The notes: generated from the letters alone by a model not told the origin. Numbered from the stretch's first letter, positions 25,676 to 34,635 are shown. The stretch is DNA of 64,000 nucleotides from UBA168 sp011055275 (GCA_046635845.1 JAQQXN010000001.1); one strand, 5' to 3'. Program-made: numbers and translations.

Positions 25676-26443
25676 ATGATTATGAAAGGTGAAACCAATC
25701 CCGATAAACCTCAATATCACATACGCCTTTTGAAGGGTCAAGTACCAGAGTTCGTGCTTCTCCCGGGCGATCCGGACAGGCTGAAGTTGATCTCGTCCCT
25801 CCTGTCAGATGTGCGCCTACTTTCCGAGAGCAGAGAGTACGCCTCCTTGGTGGGAAGCTACCGTGGGGTCAAAGTTGGCGTTGTATCCACCGGGATAGGA
25901 GGACCATCGGCCGCCATAGCGCTCGAGGAGCTCTGGAGGTTGGGGGTTAGGTATGCCATAAGGGTTGGCACGACGGCATCCATAAGCGATGACGTAAAGG
26001 TGGGGGACCTTGTCCTTGCGAGGGCGGCTGTGAGAAATGACGGCACTTCAAGGTATTACATTCCGCAAGAGTTTCCTGCTATCCCAGATTTTAGGCTACT
26101 CCTGGAGATGCACTCGATATTGGCGCGCATGTCAGGGACGCTCGGAGTTAGGTACCATTTGGGACTTGTAAGCTCTGATGACGCCTTCTACATGGAAGAT
26201 GATGAGTTTATTAAGCGCCTAAGTTCGATGGGAGTCACCGATGTCGACATGGAAACGGCAACCCTGTTTGCGGTCGGCATGATCAGAGGTGTATCGGTGG
26301 CGTCGATAATGGCAGTTAACGGCAACTTGATCACTGGTCCCGCGTTCGATAATGGCCCCGTGGTCAGAAAGGCCATATTGGCTGAGACAAAGGTCGCTCT
26401 TGAAACAATTTACAGGATAAACACCCAAACAAAAAAAGGCTAA
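25676..26443 (+). CDS. Purine/uridine nucleoside phosphorylase family protein
   Basis: 255 residues of the PNP/UDP phosphorylase family 1. Key segments are FVLLPGDPDRLKLI (phosphate site), VVSTGIGGPSAAIALEEL, IRVGTTASISDDVKVGDLVLA and VDMETATLFAVG, the last being the ribose-binding Met-Glu. The enzyme splits nucleosides with phosphate to a base and ribose-1-phosphate for salvage. The wording resembles uridine phosphorylases more than MTA phosphorylases, but specificity cannot be fixed from sequence by eye. A short A/T-rich box (GGTAAAAACG, 25648-25657) precedes it. Confidence 0.88.
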   Translation: MIMKGETNPDKPQYHIRLLKGQVPEFVLLPGDPDRLKLISSLLSDVRLLSESREYASLVGSYRGVKVGVVSTGIGGPSAAIALEELWRLGVRYAIRVGTTASISDDVKVGDLVLARAAVRNDGTSRYYIPQEFPAIPDFRLLLEMHSILARMSGTLGVRYHLGLVSSDDAFYMEDDEFIKRLSSMGVTDVDMETATLFAVGMIRGVSVASIMAVNGNLITGPAFDNGPVVRKAILAETKVALETIYRINTQTKKG

Positions 26444-26462
26444 AATTTTTCAGTTCACGCAA

Positions 26463-27050
26463 TCAGAGCTTGCCTATGTCGCTTGGTACTTTGATGGTTA
26501 TAGGCGAATCTCCTACCTTCCAGCCCGCGGGTATTATGTCGAACTGGTCAGCGGTTCCTGGATGCGAGTATATGTAGCGAAGGCCCTCGAAGGCGTTGTA
26601 TATATGGCCTACGTCTTTTCCTAGTCTGTCATTGAAGACCGATATGTACTGAACTATACCATCAGGATCGATTATTACTGTTCCCCTCTTGGTCATGCCA
26701 GTTTGCGTGTTCAGGAATCCGTACGAAGCAGATATGGACTTGGAAATGTCGTCAACTAGTGGGTACATTACCTTTCCTACGCGTGGGCTTGTTTCCCACC
26801 AAACCTTGTGCGAGTATATGGAGTCAGTGCTTACCGCAAGCACCTCGGCGTTTGCTGCCTTGAACTTGTCGTAGTAGCTTTGGAAAGCCTGAAGGTCGGT
26901 GGCGCATACAAACGTGAAGTCACCCGGATGGAACGTGATTATGACCCATTTTCCCTTGTAATCCGAGAGCGATATCTTCCTTATGGATTTGTCGGCCGGG
27001 AAGAACGCGTTTGCACTGAAGTTCGGCGCTGGATATCCTACCTCTATCAT
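26463..27050 (-). CDS. 1-Cys-type peroxiredoxin (AhpC/TSA family)
   Basis: 195 residues. The active-site loop reads FHPGDFTFVCATDL with C49 as peroxidatic cysteine, and this is the only cysteine in the protein. It therefore lacks a resolving cysteine and needs an external thiol. The size (shorter than archaeal Prx6 proteins of ~215-250 residues) and a C-terminus rich in Ile/Pro are slightly unusual. Peroxiredoxins reduce H2O2 and organic peroxides in aerobic archaea. A TATA-like GGCTTATTAATTAC (minus strand, 27073-27086) lies about 29 bases before the start. It converges with the nucleoside phosphorylase gene, 19 bp apart. Confidence 0.9.
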   Translation of the reverse strand: MIEVGYPAPNFSANAFFPADKSIRKISLSDYKGKWVIITFHPGDFTFVCATDLQAFQSYYDKFKAANAEVLAVSTDSIYSHKVWWETSPRVGKVMYPLVDDISKSISASYGFLNTQTGMTKRGTVIIDPDGIVQYISVFNDRLGKDVGHIYNAFEGLRYIYSHPGTADQFDIIPAGWKVGDSPITIKVPSDIGKL

Positions 27051-27256
27051 TTGTGGTCATGAAATACCTTCAGTAATTAATAAGCCTTATGACCCTGTTA
27101 TCACATGACGTTCCGTTTCCCGTGACGCAAAAACGATTTTTCGCGAGACCACCGGACAGCATCTGCAAGGAGGGGGGGAACTCCGCGAGAAACTCAAGAG
27201 AAACGCCTACCGCGAGCAAGCAAAACTCGCAGTACCTAACATCGGCAGCTGTCGCG

Positions 27257-28006
27257 CTAAAGGTGAGTTGGTTGTCCAAGGAGGTCGCGGGCACTTCCCC
27301 CTTTGAGCCTGTACCCACCGTCAACTGGTATCACGACGCCGTTGACCCAGCGAGAGCCATCACTTAATAGCCACAAAACCACCGATGCGTAGTACTCAGG
27401 CGGAGCCTCCAGTTCGCCCAATTTCCTTTCGGCTTGCACGCCATTTGGGCTAAAGGTACCTCCTATCACGCCGGGCGCCACTCCGTTTACCCTTATGCCA
27501 CTATCCAGGAGCTCAAGAGCCATGAGCTCTACGGCCTTGTTCAACGCGGCCTTTGCCACAGAATACGAGATCTGTTCCCTTTCCCTTAGAAATGAACTTA
27601 TGGAAGTTGTAAGTACCACCGAAGAACCATAGTGAAGATATGGCAGTACGGCAGATACCATGCGCAAGGGCGATACGAGGTTGGTCCGAACCATCTCGTC
27701 AAGGGCGCCGAGATCCTTCGTGGAATCCGGTGTGAAAGCCCCAATGGTCACGGCAAGGTCGTCTATACCTTCCAAGGCCTCGCAAGCCCTCCGGGCAATT
27801 AGCTTTGATCCTTCATCGGTAGATGCGTCGCCCTGCACGACTTCCAATTGGCCGATCGATGAAAAAGAGTTGGCTATCTCGCGAAGCCTCTCGACGTTTC
27901 TGGCCGCTATGGCGACCCTCGCACCCTTTTTCAGTAGGGCATACGCGAGTGCGGCTCCAAGCCTCCAGCTTACGCCGACCAGAAGCACCTTTCTGTTTTT
28001 CATCAC
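27257..28006 (-). CDS. Short-chain dehydrogenase/reductase (SDR)
   Basis: 249 residues with a Rossmann fold. The nucleotide loop is LVGVSWRLGAALAYALLKKGARVAI, a departure from the usual TGxxxGIG. The catalytic set is present: Ser in TTSISSF and YSVAK. IRVNGVAPGVI and VNGVVIPVDGGYRL are the late SDR motifs. It probably reduces or oxidises a small alcohol or ketone; the substrate is unknown. Its start overlaps the SfsA stop by 4 bp, so the two are translated together in one operon. Confidence 0.85.
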   Translation of the reverse strand: MMKNRKVLLVGVSWRLGAALAYALLKKGARVAIAARNVERLREIANSFSSIGQLEVVQGDASTDEGSKLIARRACEALEGIDDLAVTIGAFTPDSTKDLGALDEMVRTNLVSPLRMVSAVLPYLHYGSSVVLTTSISSFLREREQISYSVAKAALNKAVELMALELLDSGIRVNGVAPGVIGGTFSPNGVQAERKLGELEAPPEYYASVVLWLLSDGSRWVNGVVIPVDGGYRLKGGSARDLLGQPTHL

Positions 28007-28692
28007 AGGATATTGGGCCCTTCGGACTTAAGCGGTTGCCTGCACAAGGGGATCTCTCCGGCGAAGACCAAGTCATTCCCGCTTAGCCGGAACTTCAGCG
28101 ATCTCACCCTTACGCCTGCGCCTAGGGCTTCCCAGAACGCCCTTGAAAAACTTGGGTCTGTCTTTTCATTGGGGGCGAAGCAAAGCGCGTCATCACGCAT
28201 TATGAGAACTAAGAGCTCAGAGCTATGCCCCTCAAGCCTTAGGCGAGTTAGCTCTTTAACGTGCTTAAGCCCACGCTTCGTCGGTGCATCTGGAAAAAGC
28301 GCCTTCCCGTCGATTACCAGCGTGCATCCCTTGACCTCCGCATAAGTGTCGTCGTAGGCGAAGTCCAGCCTGCTGTCTCCGATCCTTACTTCTCTTCTGG
28401 CGCTCGGCGGGAGAAACGCGGACGCTACATCAGAGTGTATCCTGCTGTCAGCAATTACCCATGTGTGGCCATTCAGGAACGCCGTGATCGAGCAATCCGT
28501 CTTCTTGCCCCTTGTCTTCCTTATTAACAGGGGGGTTCCAGGCGTTAGCTCGGGGATCCTCCCGGGGTCGTGGAGGTGGCACTTCCTTATCGTTCCCTCT
28601 TGATCAACGAGGGTCAAGAACCTGTTCATCCTTTTAATCAGTGTGGCCTCGAAGAGCTCATCGAAAGAGTAAACCACACCTCCTGCCCGCAT
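28003..28692 (-). CDS. sfsA: SfsA family protein (sugar fermentation stimulation homologue)
   Basis: 229 residues. The family core is visible as HLHDPGRIPELTPG near the start and YAEVKGCTLVIDGKALFPDAPTKRGLKH in the centre, with acidic residues typical of a PD-(D/E)XK-like nuclease fold. SfsA was named from a bacterial sugar-fermentation phenotype, and it is thought to bind or cut nucleic acid; its role in archaea is unknown. It is the first gene of the SfsA-SDR operon. A TATA-like box around 28711-28720 lies about 24 bases upstream and may serve the divergent gene as well. Confidence 0.88.
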   Translation of the reverse strand: MRAGGVVYSFDELFEATLIKRMNRFLTLVDQEGTIRKCHLHDPGRIPELTPGTPLLIRKTRGKKTDCSITAFLNGHTWVIADSRIHSDVASAFLPPSARREVRIGDSRLDFAYDDTYAEVKGCTLVIDGKALFPDAPTKRGLKHVKELTRLRLEGHSSELLVLIMRDDALCFAPNEKTDPSFSRAFWEALGAGVRVRSLKFRLSGNDLVFAGEIPLCRQPLKSEGPNIL

Positions 28693-28744
28693 TAAGGCAA
28701 GAAGCCACAGGAGTTAAGCCTATCTGCAGCGATCTTGACATTTT

Positions 28745-29473
28745 ATGGAGATCTATTATCATCCAAGTTGCATTTCAAGCTACAATCTGATAAAGGGGCT
28801 TGAATCCGCGGGATATCTGGAAGCCGTGCACTTGATCAATACAGCACAAGAGTTTCAAGATGCCATGGAAAAAGGCGTGATTTCCGTTCCTTACGTATTT
28901 GTGGGTGGAAGGCCCGTGTTGGTCGACCCGGTTACTTACGATGAGGTCATAGACCTTTTTGAAGGAAAAAAGAGGGCATCCATAACGATTGATCAGGCTG
29001 CTCAGAACTTCGTCAAGTCGGTTTCCGCAAGTGCCTTTGCGGCGACCGCCTGCTTATTGAGGGGCAGTTTCAGGCCTCTGCTGAGCGGAGGTTTCCCGTT
29101 TGCCGCATCCAAGGTGTACTTGCACGGTTATGACTTTCGCCTCGGCGAGCTTTTGACATATATCAACGACAACGATGCTCGGCTTTTCGAAGAAAGCCGT
29201 GATCATCTCATAAGGTCCGTCGCGTACAACTTGATGAGGATATCCTTCTGGTCTGGAAGTGAGGATGATCTTGATGACTTGACGATCAAGATGCTTTTGT
29301 TGGCCAGGGGAAGCTTGGGCAGGGTTGCTATCCCGTATCCTCCCGATATCAGCAATGCGCTGGTGAAGTCCATAGGCGAAGCCCTTGCCGAAAGGGGCGA
29401 AAAGTACCTTGAAATGCTCAAGCGGGAACGTGAGACGATACTATCTGATGAGAAATACAAAGCGTTTCTTTGA
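28745..29473 (+). CDS. Thioredoxin/glutaredoxin-fold protein with a helical C-terminal domain
   Basis: 242 residues. The N-terminal ~80 form a glutaredoxin-like fold: MEIYYHPSCISSYNLIKGLE with a single active-site cysteine (CxxS), ending in the cis-proline segment VISVPYVFVGGRPV. The remaining ~160 residues are mainly helical with no family I recognise. CxxS proteins cannot form an intramolecular disulfide and usually act as monothiol reductases, isomerases or binding scaffolds. Such two-domain proteins occur in crenarchaea. It is divergent from SfsA over only 52 bp and may share a two-way promoter with it. Confidence 0.65.
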   Translation: MEIYYHPSCISSYNLIKGLESAGYLEAVHLINTAQEFQDAMEKGVISVPYVFVGGRPVLVDPVTYDEVIDLFEGKKRASITIDQAAQNFVKSVSASAFAATACLLRGSFRPLLSGGFPFAASKVYLHGYDFRLGELLTYINDNDARLFEESRDHLIRSVAYNLMRISFWSGSEDDLDDLTIKMLLLARGSLGRVAIPYPPDISNALVKSIGEALAERGEKYLEMLKRERETILSDEKYKAFL

Positions 29474-29487
29474 ATGAAACTAGAAAG

Positions 29488-29498
29488 GCATAAAAATC
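29488..29498 (+). promoter_or_regulatory. TATA-like box for the 29519 oxidoreductase gene
   Basis: GCATAAAAATC is centred about 26 bases before the ATG at 29519, so the in-frame ATG at 29474 is probably not used. Confidence 0.5.
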
Positions 29499-29518
29499 GA
29501 GCTGCCATTTCAGGTGGC

Positions 29519-30610
29519 ATGTCAAGCAAGACGTTGAAGGTTGGCATAATTGGGGCTGGGGCGGTCGCACCTGCACACGTTGAAGCGTACAAGCAGATAC
29601 CTTGGGTCGAGCTTGTCGGCGTGGCAGACATAAAAGCGGATAGAGCAAAAGATGCCGCTAAGAAGTGGGGAATACCGGAGGAAAGGGCTTTCACAGATTA
29701 CCACGACCTTCTGGAGCTGAAGCCCGATGCCGTGAGCGTTTGCACTTGGCATAAGGCCCATGCTCCCGTAACCATCGACGCGTTAAACGCCGGGGTAAAC
29801 GTGCTCGTCGAGAAGCCTATGGCTCCCACGGGAGATGAGGCCTACGCCATGTACAAGGCGGCGGAAAAAAACGGAAAAGTACTCATGGTTGGGTTCCAGA
29901 GCAGGTATAACCCGGAGCTTCAGGCGGCCAAGAAGTTCGTGGATTCCGGTTTTCTGGGCAAGGCCTACTACGCCGAAGCTGCAGGCGGAGAGGTAGGCGC
30001 CAGAAGAAGGGGAATACCGGGAGAGAGCTTCACGAAGCTTGAAACAGCAGGAGGGGGCGTAACCCTTGACATAGGAGTTTACGTGTTGGATACTGCCCTC
30101 TACCTGCTAGGCCATCCCAATCCAGTGTCCGTGAGCGGGTTCACCTACGCGGGCATAGGAAAGGACGAGACCGCGGTGGGCGTAGGTGCTCCTACATGGG
30201 CTGGGCAGTGGTATCCAAAGAACTTTGAGGTCGAGGACTTCTCGGCCGCCTTCATAAGGTTCGAGGACGATCTGGTCATGACTTACAAGCAGGCGTGGGC
30301 CATGCACGCCGAGTCCTTGGGCAACCCCATACTGCTTGGCACCAAGGGAGGTCTAACGCTGAGCCCGCTAACCCTCTACACCGACATGAACGGCTACATG
30401 GTGAATATAAGTCCGCAGCACTTACCCGAGAGGCGCGGCCCGTGGTTCTACCAGAAGGTGTACGACTTCCTTGTCGCGGTTAGGGACGGAACAAAGCCTC
30501 CAATTGACACCAAGGGCATAGTCAAGATGCATTACCTCATCGACGCCATATACGAGTCAGCCAAGACGCGGTCCGAAGCCAAGGTCAAGCTTCCGGCGGA
30601 CATCAAATAA
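29519..30610 (+). CDS. Gfo/Idh/MocA family NAD(P)-dependent oxidoreductase
   Basis: About 363 residues beginning MSSKTLKVGIIGAGAVAPAH. The catalytic EKP motif is in VLVEKPMAPTGDEAY. GGGVTLDIGVYVLDTALYLLGHP stands at the place of the catalytic Asp/His segment, with GVY where many members have GSH, so the general acid may be altered. The late PWFYQKVYDFLVAVRDGTKPPID is typical of the sugar-oxidising branch. A TATA-like box sets the start at 29519. An oligo-T tract follows the gene. It stands alone; the substrate is probably a pentose, hexose or inositol, by inference. Confidence 0.85.
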   Translation: MSSKTLKVGIIGAGAVAPAHVEAYKQIPWVELVGVADIKADRAKDAAKKWGIPEERAFTDYHDLLELKPDAVSVCTWHKAHAPVTIDALNAGVNVLVEKPMAPTGDEAYAMYKAAEKNGKVLMVGFQSRYNPELQAAKKFVDSGFLGKAYYAEAAGGEVGARRRGIPGESFTKLETAGGGVTLDIGVYVLDTALYLLGHPNPVSVSGFTYAGIGKDETAVGVGAPTWAGQWYPKNFEVEDFSAAFIRFEDDLVMTYKQAWAMHAESLGNPILLGTKGGLTLSPLTLYTDMNGYMVNISPQHLPERRGPWFYQKVYDFLVAVRDGTKPPIDTKGIVKMHYLIDAIYESAKTRSEAKVKLPADIK

Positions 30611-30622
30611 GCCTTTAGCTTG

Positions 30623-30630
30623 CTTTTTTA
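30623..30630 (+). terminator. Oligo-T terminator after the 29519 gene
   Basis: CTTTTTTA follows the stop codon by about 13 bases, the archaeal T-tract type of termination signal. It is also in place to separate the convergent M20 peptidase gene. Confidence 0.5.
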
Positions 30631-30697
30631 TTTGCCGGGGCCCATGATCGCAGCTCCCACTTGAAATCAGATGAAATAGATCTTGAGTGGTGAGGCC

Positions 30698-32017
30698 CTA
30701 CTTCGCGAAGTCGCGCAGGAATTCTGCTGTGTGGTCAATGGCCTTGTAGTAGTTCTCGAGAGATATGTTTTCATTCGGAGCATGCGCGTTGGAGCCACTT
30801 GATCCAGCTCCTATGGCGCTTATGGCGTCTGGTATGCCGGCGATCCTCGTGAAAACCCACATGGGTTGGGTTCCAGCGCTCGTGGGTATGATCACCGGAT
30901 CTATTCCGTACACGCGCCTGGCCGAACTCTCCATGGCCCTTACGAGCCTTGAATTTGGGGATGTCCTTGCGGCGTACTCTGGGCCGAGGTTCCTTATTTC
31001 AGCAACCATACCAAATGCCTGCATGCGCTTGCGGAGCGCCTCAAATATCTTATACGGGTCTTGATTAGGCACAAGCCTGAAGTCTATCTTTGCGCTTGCC
31101 GAATGGGGAATTATGGTCTTGCTCCCTGGGCCCGTGTAACCTGAAATGAACCCATCAACGTTAAACGTGGGTTCCGCGTAGAGCGCGCGAAGTAACGACT
31201 CCCTATCGTTAAGCTTAAGCTTGTTAACTCCAAGGCTTTTCATGAGCTCGGCTGGATCTTGGTCAAGTTTAGATAATAGCTCATCGAACAAGGGATCTGG
31301 CTTTTGGACGTCATCGTAAAAGCCCTCGATGGTCACTTTGCCGTTCTCGTCTACAAGCGATGAGAGGAACTTCATAAGCTGGATCGCCGGGTTTTCCACC
31401 AAGGACGCCATAGATGAATGGATGTCCCTGGAGCCACCCTTTGCGTCTATCTGAACGTATAATATCCCCTTAACTCCAAGTATGATCTGGGGCCTTCCCT
31501 TTGCGTCTAGTCCGCTTCCCTCCATGAGAACCCCATCGGACTTCAGTTCCCCCGCTACGCCTTTAACGTAATCTGCAAGGTGAGGACTACCAATCTCTTC
31601 TTCTCCCTCAAAGAGAAACTTCACGTTGACGCCCAGCTTTCCTTCATCTATCAATCTCTTCACTCCAAATAACCTTGCCATCAGGGTTCCCTTGTTGTCT
31701 GATGCTCCCCTTGCGTACACCTTGCCCTCTTCTATCGTTGCCGAAAAAGGGGGAAACTTCCACTCCGACTCGGGATCGACTGGTTGAACGTCGTAATGGT
31801 TGTACATGAGGACGGTCCTTTCGGACCCAACGTTGACCTCTCCCCTTACAACTGGATTACCCGCCGTCTTGTTGACGCTGCTCTCGAAGCCAAGCTTGTC
31901 CATTAACGATGCCAAGGCCTCGGCGGCTTCCAGCACCCCCTCACCAGTGGCGGAAACCGAGGGCTTTTTCAAAAATTCCAGCAAAGAATTGAGCGCTTCT
32001 TCTTTATTGTAGGTCAT
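30698..32017 (-). CDS. M20 family metallopeptidase (dipeptidase/carboxypeptidase type)
   Basis: About 439 residues. The dinuclear zinc site is marked by YNHYDVQPVD (His, Asp), RGASDNKG (bridging Asp), FEGEEEIGSPH (catalytic Glu pair) and a late His in SSGSNAHAPNENI. The Ser/Thr-rich middle is the dimerisation domain. It should hydrolyse dipeptides or acylated amino acids in the cytoplasm. The ATG at 32017 is preferred over the in-frame 32023, since a TATA-like box (32037-32046, minus strand) lies about 24 bases upstream. Confidence 0.9.
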   Translation of the reverse strand: MTYNKEEALNSLLEFLKKPSVSATGEGVLEAAEALASLMDKLGFESSVNKTAGNPVVRGEVNVGSERTVLMYNHYDVQPVDPESEWKFPPFSATIEEGKVYARGASDNKGTLMARLFGVKRLIDEGKLGVNVKFLFEGEEEIGSPHLADYVKGVAGELKSDGVLMEGSGLDAKGRPQIILGVKGILYVQIDAKGGSRDIHSSMASLVENPAIQLMKFLSSLVDENGKVTIEGFYDDVQKPDPLFDELLSKLDQDPAELMKSLGVNKLKLNDRESLLRALYAEPTFNVDGFISGYTGPGSKTIIPHSASAKIDFRLVPNQDPYKIFEALRKRMQAFGMVAEIRNLGPEYAARTSPNSRLVRAMESSARRVYGIDPVIIPTSAGTQPMWVFTRIAGIPDAISAIGAGSSGSNAHAPNENISLENYYKAIDHTAEFLRDFAK

Positions 32018-32101
32018 GGGCAAAGCAAGTAGAACGAGATAAAAGCGTTGCCTCTCTAAGCGGCTGTTGCCTATCTTTAAAAGCCTACGGCACTAGATCT
32101 C

Positions 32102-32860
32102 ATGCAGAGCGCCGATCCCCTAGAGGTCAATTCGCTCGTAGTGAAGTACGGTGAAAAGGTTGCGGTAGATCACCTGAGTTTCTCCGTTAAGCCTGGAGAG
32201 ATATACGGCCTTCTGGGCCCCAACGGAGCGGGGAAGTCATCCACAATAAAGGCCATACTCGGGCTGGTCCCTGCCCAAGAGGGTACAATAAGGGTGATGG
32301 GCAAACAGGCGCCCTCAAAGGAGGTCATGAACTACATAGGTGCAGTCCTAGAAAGTCCAGCCATATTCGACGTTTTAACCCCGCTGGAGTTCTTTGAGTT
32401 CGTGGCCTCCGTGAGGCGGGTCAACGACCCATCGAGGCTTAACGGTCTTGTGGAGGCCTTCGAGCTGCGCCAGTATCTAAAAACGCCGATCGCGTCTCTT
32501 TCCATGGGAAACAAGCAAAAGGTTGCGGTCATAGCTGCGATGCTGCACCGGCCCAAATTGCTGTTGCTAGATGAGCCGTTCAACGGGCTCGACGTGAAGT
32601 CGGTGAGGATTTTCAAGGAGCTCTTGAAAATGCACGTGGAAGGAGGGGGCTCCGTCATCTTTTCCACTCATATAATGGACGTCGCGGAGAAGATATGCAC
32701 AAGGGTGGGCATAATAAACGAGGGTAAGATGGTTGCCGAGGGAACGGTCGAGGAGCTGAGGAACCAAGTTAAGGCGGCCTCGTTAGAAGACGTATTCCTC
32801 AAGGCCACGGAAGAAGAGGAAGAGGTTAAAAGTCTAATAAACGCTTTATCGGGCGCTTGA
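32102..32860 (+). CDS. ABC transporter ATP-binding protein (exporter type)
   Basis: 252 residues: Walker A GPNGAGKSSTIKAIL, signature LSMGNKQKVAVIAAM, Walker B LLLDEPFNGLD and H-loop IFSTHIMD. The signature is LSMGN in place of LSGGQ, as in many CcmA/NatA-like exporters with DUF/ABC-2 permeases. A TATA-like TTTAAAAG (around 32074-32081) precedes the ATG by about 25 bases. The permease starts 4 bp after the stop, so the pair forms one operon. Export of an unknown substrate, such as a drug, lipid or peptide, is likely. Confidence 0.9.
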   Translation: MQSADPLEVNSLVVKYGEKVAVDHLSFSVKPGEIYGLLGPNGAGKSSTIKAILGLVPAQEGTIRVMGKQAPSKEVMNYIGAVLESPAIFDVLTPLEFFEFVASVRRVNDPSRLNGLVEAFELRQYLKTPIASLSMGNKQKVAVIAAMLHRPKLLLLDEPFNGLDVKSVRIFKELLKMHVEGGGSVIFSTHIMDVAEKICTRVGIINEGKMVAEGTVEELRNQVKAASLEDVFLKATEEEEEVKSLINALSGA

Positions 32861-32863
32861 ATC

Positions 32864-34426
32864 ATGCAGTGGAAGGACATATGGGATATAGCGGGAAAGG
32901 TTTACGACGAGCTCATGTTCCAGGGATACGCCGCGTCGAGGCTCACCGGGCTTTCGCCGACGGAGAAGATCGCGTCGAGGCTTGCAAGGAACGCTAAGCT
33001 CTACAAGTACTTGATGAGCGCAGTATACGGTGGTATGATTGTGCTGACCATGGCCATGGGTCTCCTAGATAAGTCTTACTTTGCGGGCATATCGGTGACG
33101 ATCTTCTTCTGGGTTTACATACTTGTTTTCCTGTCAGCTTTTCAGATCAGTTTCTCCATATCCTCGTCTCCTCACATAAGGAATTTTTTGAGCACCCTTC
33201 CCTTGGATCGCACCGAGCTTCAGGCCACCTCAGCTGTTTCCATTCTCAGATCGGTTGACGCCCCAATATTGGTATCGTTGATCGTTCCCGTTTTTGGTGG
33301 GGCCATTTACGGCTTGACTTACGCGGTCAATTTCTTAGTGGCGTCGATATCGGGAATATCGCTTGCGCTGGCAACGGACGTGGCCCTATCGTACGGCTTC
33401 CGCAAGGTATCGGTGGGAAGCAAGGTGAGCGGCCTGATCAGGGCTGGCTCCATAATTCCCGTGGTGCTGCTGGCCGGAGTCGCTTATGACGTACCCATAT
33501 TCATAGCGCAGCACTGGAGTTCTTACCTGGCCTTTGTTCCAGTGCTCAACCTGTATTGGATAAACCGGACCTGCATGGCTTTATCCGGCGTTTATGCGGT
33601 GCTTTTCCTCGCTCTCGCCGTTTACGGCTTCAGCAAGCAGGCCATATACCTTCTCACACCTGAACAGTACATCGGTAGGTCCTTTGAGGGGGAAATCAAG
33701 GTTAAGCAAACCAGCCCAGCGGTAGCCATAATCACGCTCGACTTCAGGCAGGCCCTTCGCTCAAGGCTTGCGGGCATGCTGGCGATACCTGTGATTTACT
33801 TCGCGTTGGCAATCATCACGGCAGTGACAAGTAGGTCTCTCATAAGCAAAGATTACTTGGTTTTCTGGGGAAGCTATGTGGTTCCAATGGCCTTTGCGTC
33901 AGCAATGCTGGCATATGCCCTTTATGCCTCGGAGGAACGGGGACTGGCAACTTTCATGACGTTGCCCATATCGAAGCTCGAAAACTTCTTGAGCAAGTGC
34001 ATGGTTACGATGGGAATATATGCGGTTGTCGGCGCCCTTATGTCTGCGCTCGTGGTGTACTTCGGAAAGCCCAGCTACTGGCTCCCGATTATGCTCATGG
34101 AGTTTCCATTGATGGCAACCGTCGCCTTTGCCGGATATTACTTCAGCAGGGTTTTCAAGGGGGGCGGGGCAGGCATGGCGAACTCCGTGACCGCCGTGCT
34201 CTTCACCATTGGCGTTATATTCATAATAGCCATTCCCAGTGGCGCGTTCATGATTGCGGCTTTCCTCACCAAGAACGTGGCCAGCTCGTCTGCGGCCCTG
34301 CCAGCATTATCGCTTGTGGAAATGGCGCCCTTTCTTTACGCGCTTTCAAGAGATCGAAGGGTAGCGAGCAGGGGTAAGATGCGGATGCTTGCCCTAATGC
34401 GAGAAACCTTCAGCCTTTCGCTCTAA
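32864..34426 (+). CDS. ABC-2-like transporter permease
   Basis: 520 residues with about 12 hydrophobic segments in two similar halves. A first cluster follows KYLMSAVYGGMIVLTMAMGL and a second follows SRLAGMLAIPVIYFALAIIT. No extracytoplasmic domain is evident. It matches the long, two-half ABC-2 permeases paired with NatA-type ATPases in archaea. The last 16 codons (34379-34426) fall within the 160-bp repeat copy B that recurs at 16437, so the 3' end of this gene is duplicated elsewhere in the window. The substrate is unknown. Confidence 0.8.
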   Translation: MQWKDIWDIAGKVYDELMFQGYAASRLTGLSPTEKIASRLARNAKLYKYLMSAVYGGMIVLTMAMGLLDKSYFAGISVTIFFWVYILVFLSAFQISFSISSSPHIRNFLSTLPLDRTELQATSAVSILRSVDAPILVSLIVPVFGGAIYGLTYAVNFLVASISGISLALATDVALSYGFRKVSVGSKVSGLIRAGSIIPVVLLAGVAYDVPIFIAQHWSSYLAFVPVLNLYWINRTCMALSGVYAVLFLALAVYGFSKQAIYLLTPEQYIGRSFEGEIKVKQTSPAVAIITLDFRQALRSRLAGMLAIPVIYFALAIITAVTSRSLISKDYLVFWGSYVVPMAFASAMLAYALYASEERGLATFMTLPISKLENFLSKCMVTMGIYAVVGALMSALVVYFGKPSYWLPIMLMEFPLMATVAFAGYYFSRVFKGGGAGMANSVTAVLFTIGVIFIIAIPSGAFMIAAFLTKNVASSSAALPALSLVEMAPFLYALSRDRRVASRGKMRMLALMRETFSLSL

Positions 34427-34535
34427 TAAGCAGGCCGAAGTCGCCCTTAGGGATCTGCCCGCCTGCGAAAGCGCGAGGGCTTCCAACGAGGGCTTCCAAC
34501 CGGAGAGAGGCCCTTGCCGGCGGTGCCCTCCCTCG
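34376..34535 (+). repeat. 160-bp repeat, copy B (overlaps the end of the ABC permease gene)
   Basis: Identical to 16437-16596 in the same orientation. Here it covers the last codons and stop of the permease plus about 109 bases of G/C-rich downstream sequence. That makes this the likely source copy and 16437 the displaced one. The downstream portion carries a tandem 13-base repeat and could encode a structured 3' RNA. Confidence 0.85.
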
Positions 34536-34604
34536 AGGCCCCATCCGCCAGTACGGGATAGTTCACAAAGAACCCGAACTCCCTTTCCAATTCCAAACCC
34601 AACC

Positions 34605-34614
34605 CTTTATAAAG
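34605..34614 (+). promoter_or_regulatory. TATA-like box for the M17 aminopeptidase
   Basis: CTTTATAAAG is centred about 27 bases before TTG 34636, which supports a leaderless TTG start. It lies in a larger palindrome AACCCTTTATAAAGGGTT. Confidence 0.55.
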
Positions 34615-34635
34615 GGTTCAAGTTAATCTTTCAAG

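Noticed and set aside
16437..34535. The 160-bp repeat as attL/attR of an integrated element.
   Set aside because: The displaced fragment lies upstream of the intact gene, which is the wrong side for a simple insertion into its 3' end, and no integrase is in the interval.
2059..34556. Shared 11-mer GGGATAGTTCA near 2.06 kb and 34.55 kb as a repeated regulatory site.
   Set aside because: An 11-base match is expected many times by chance and flanks differ.
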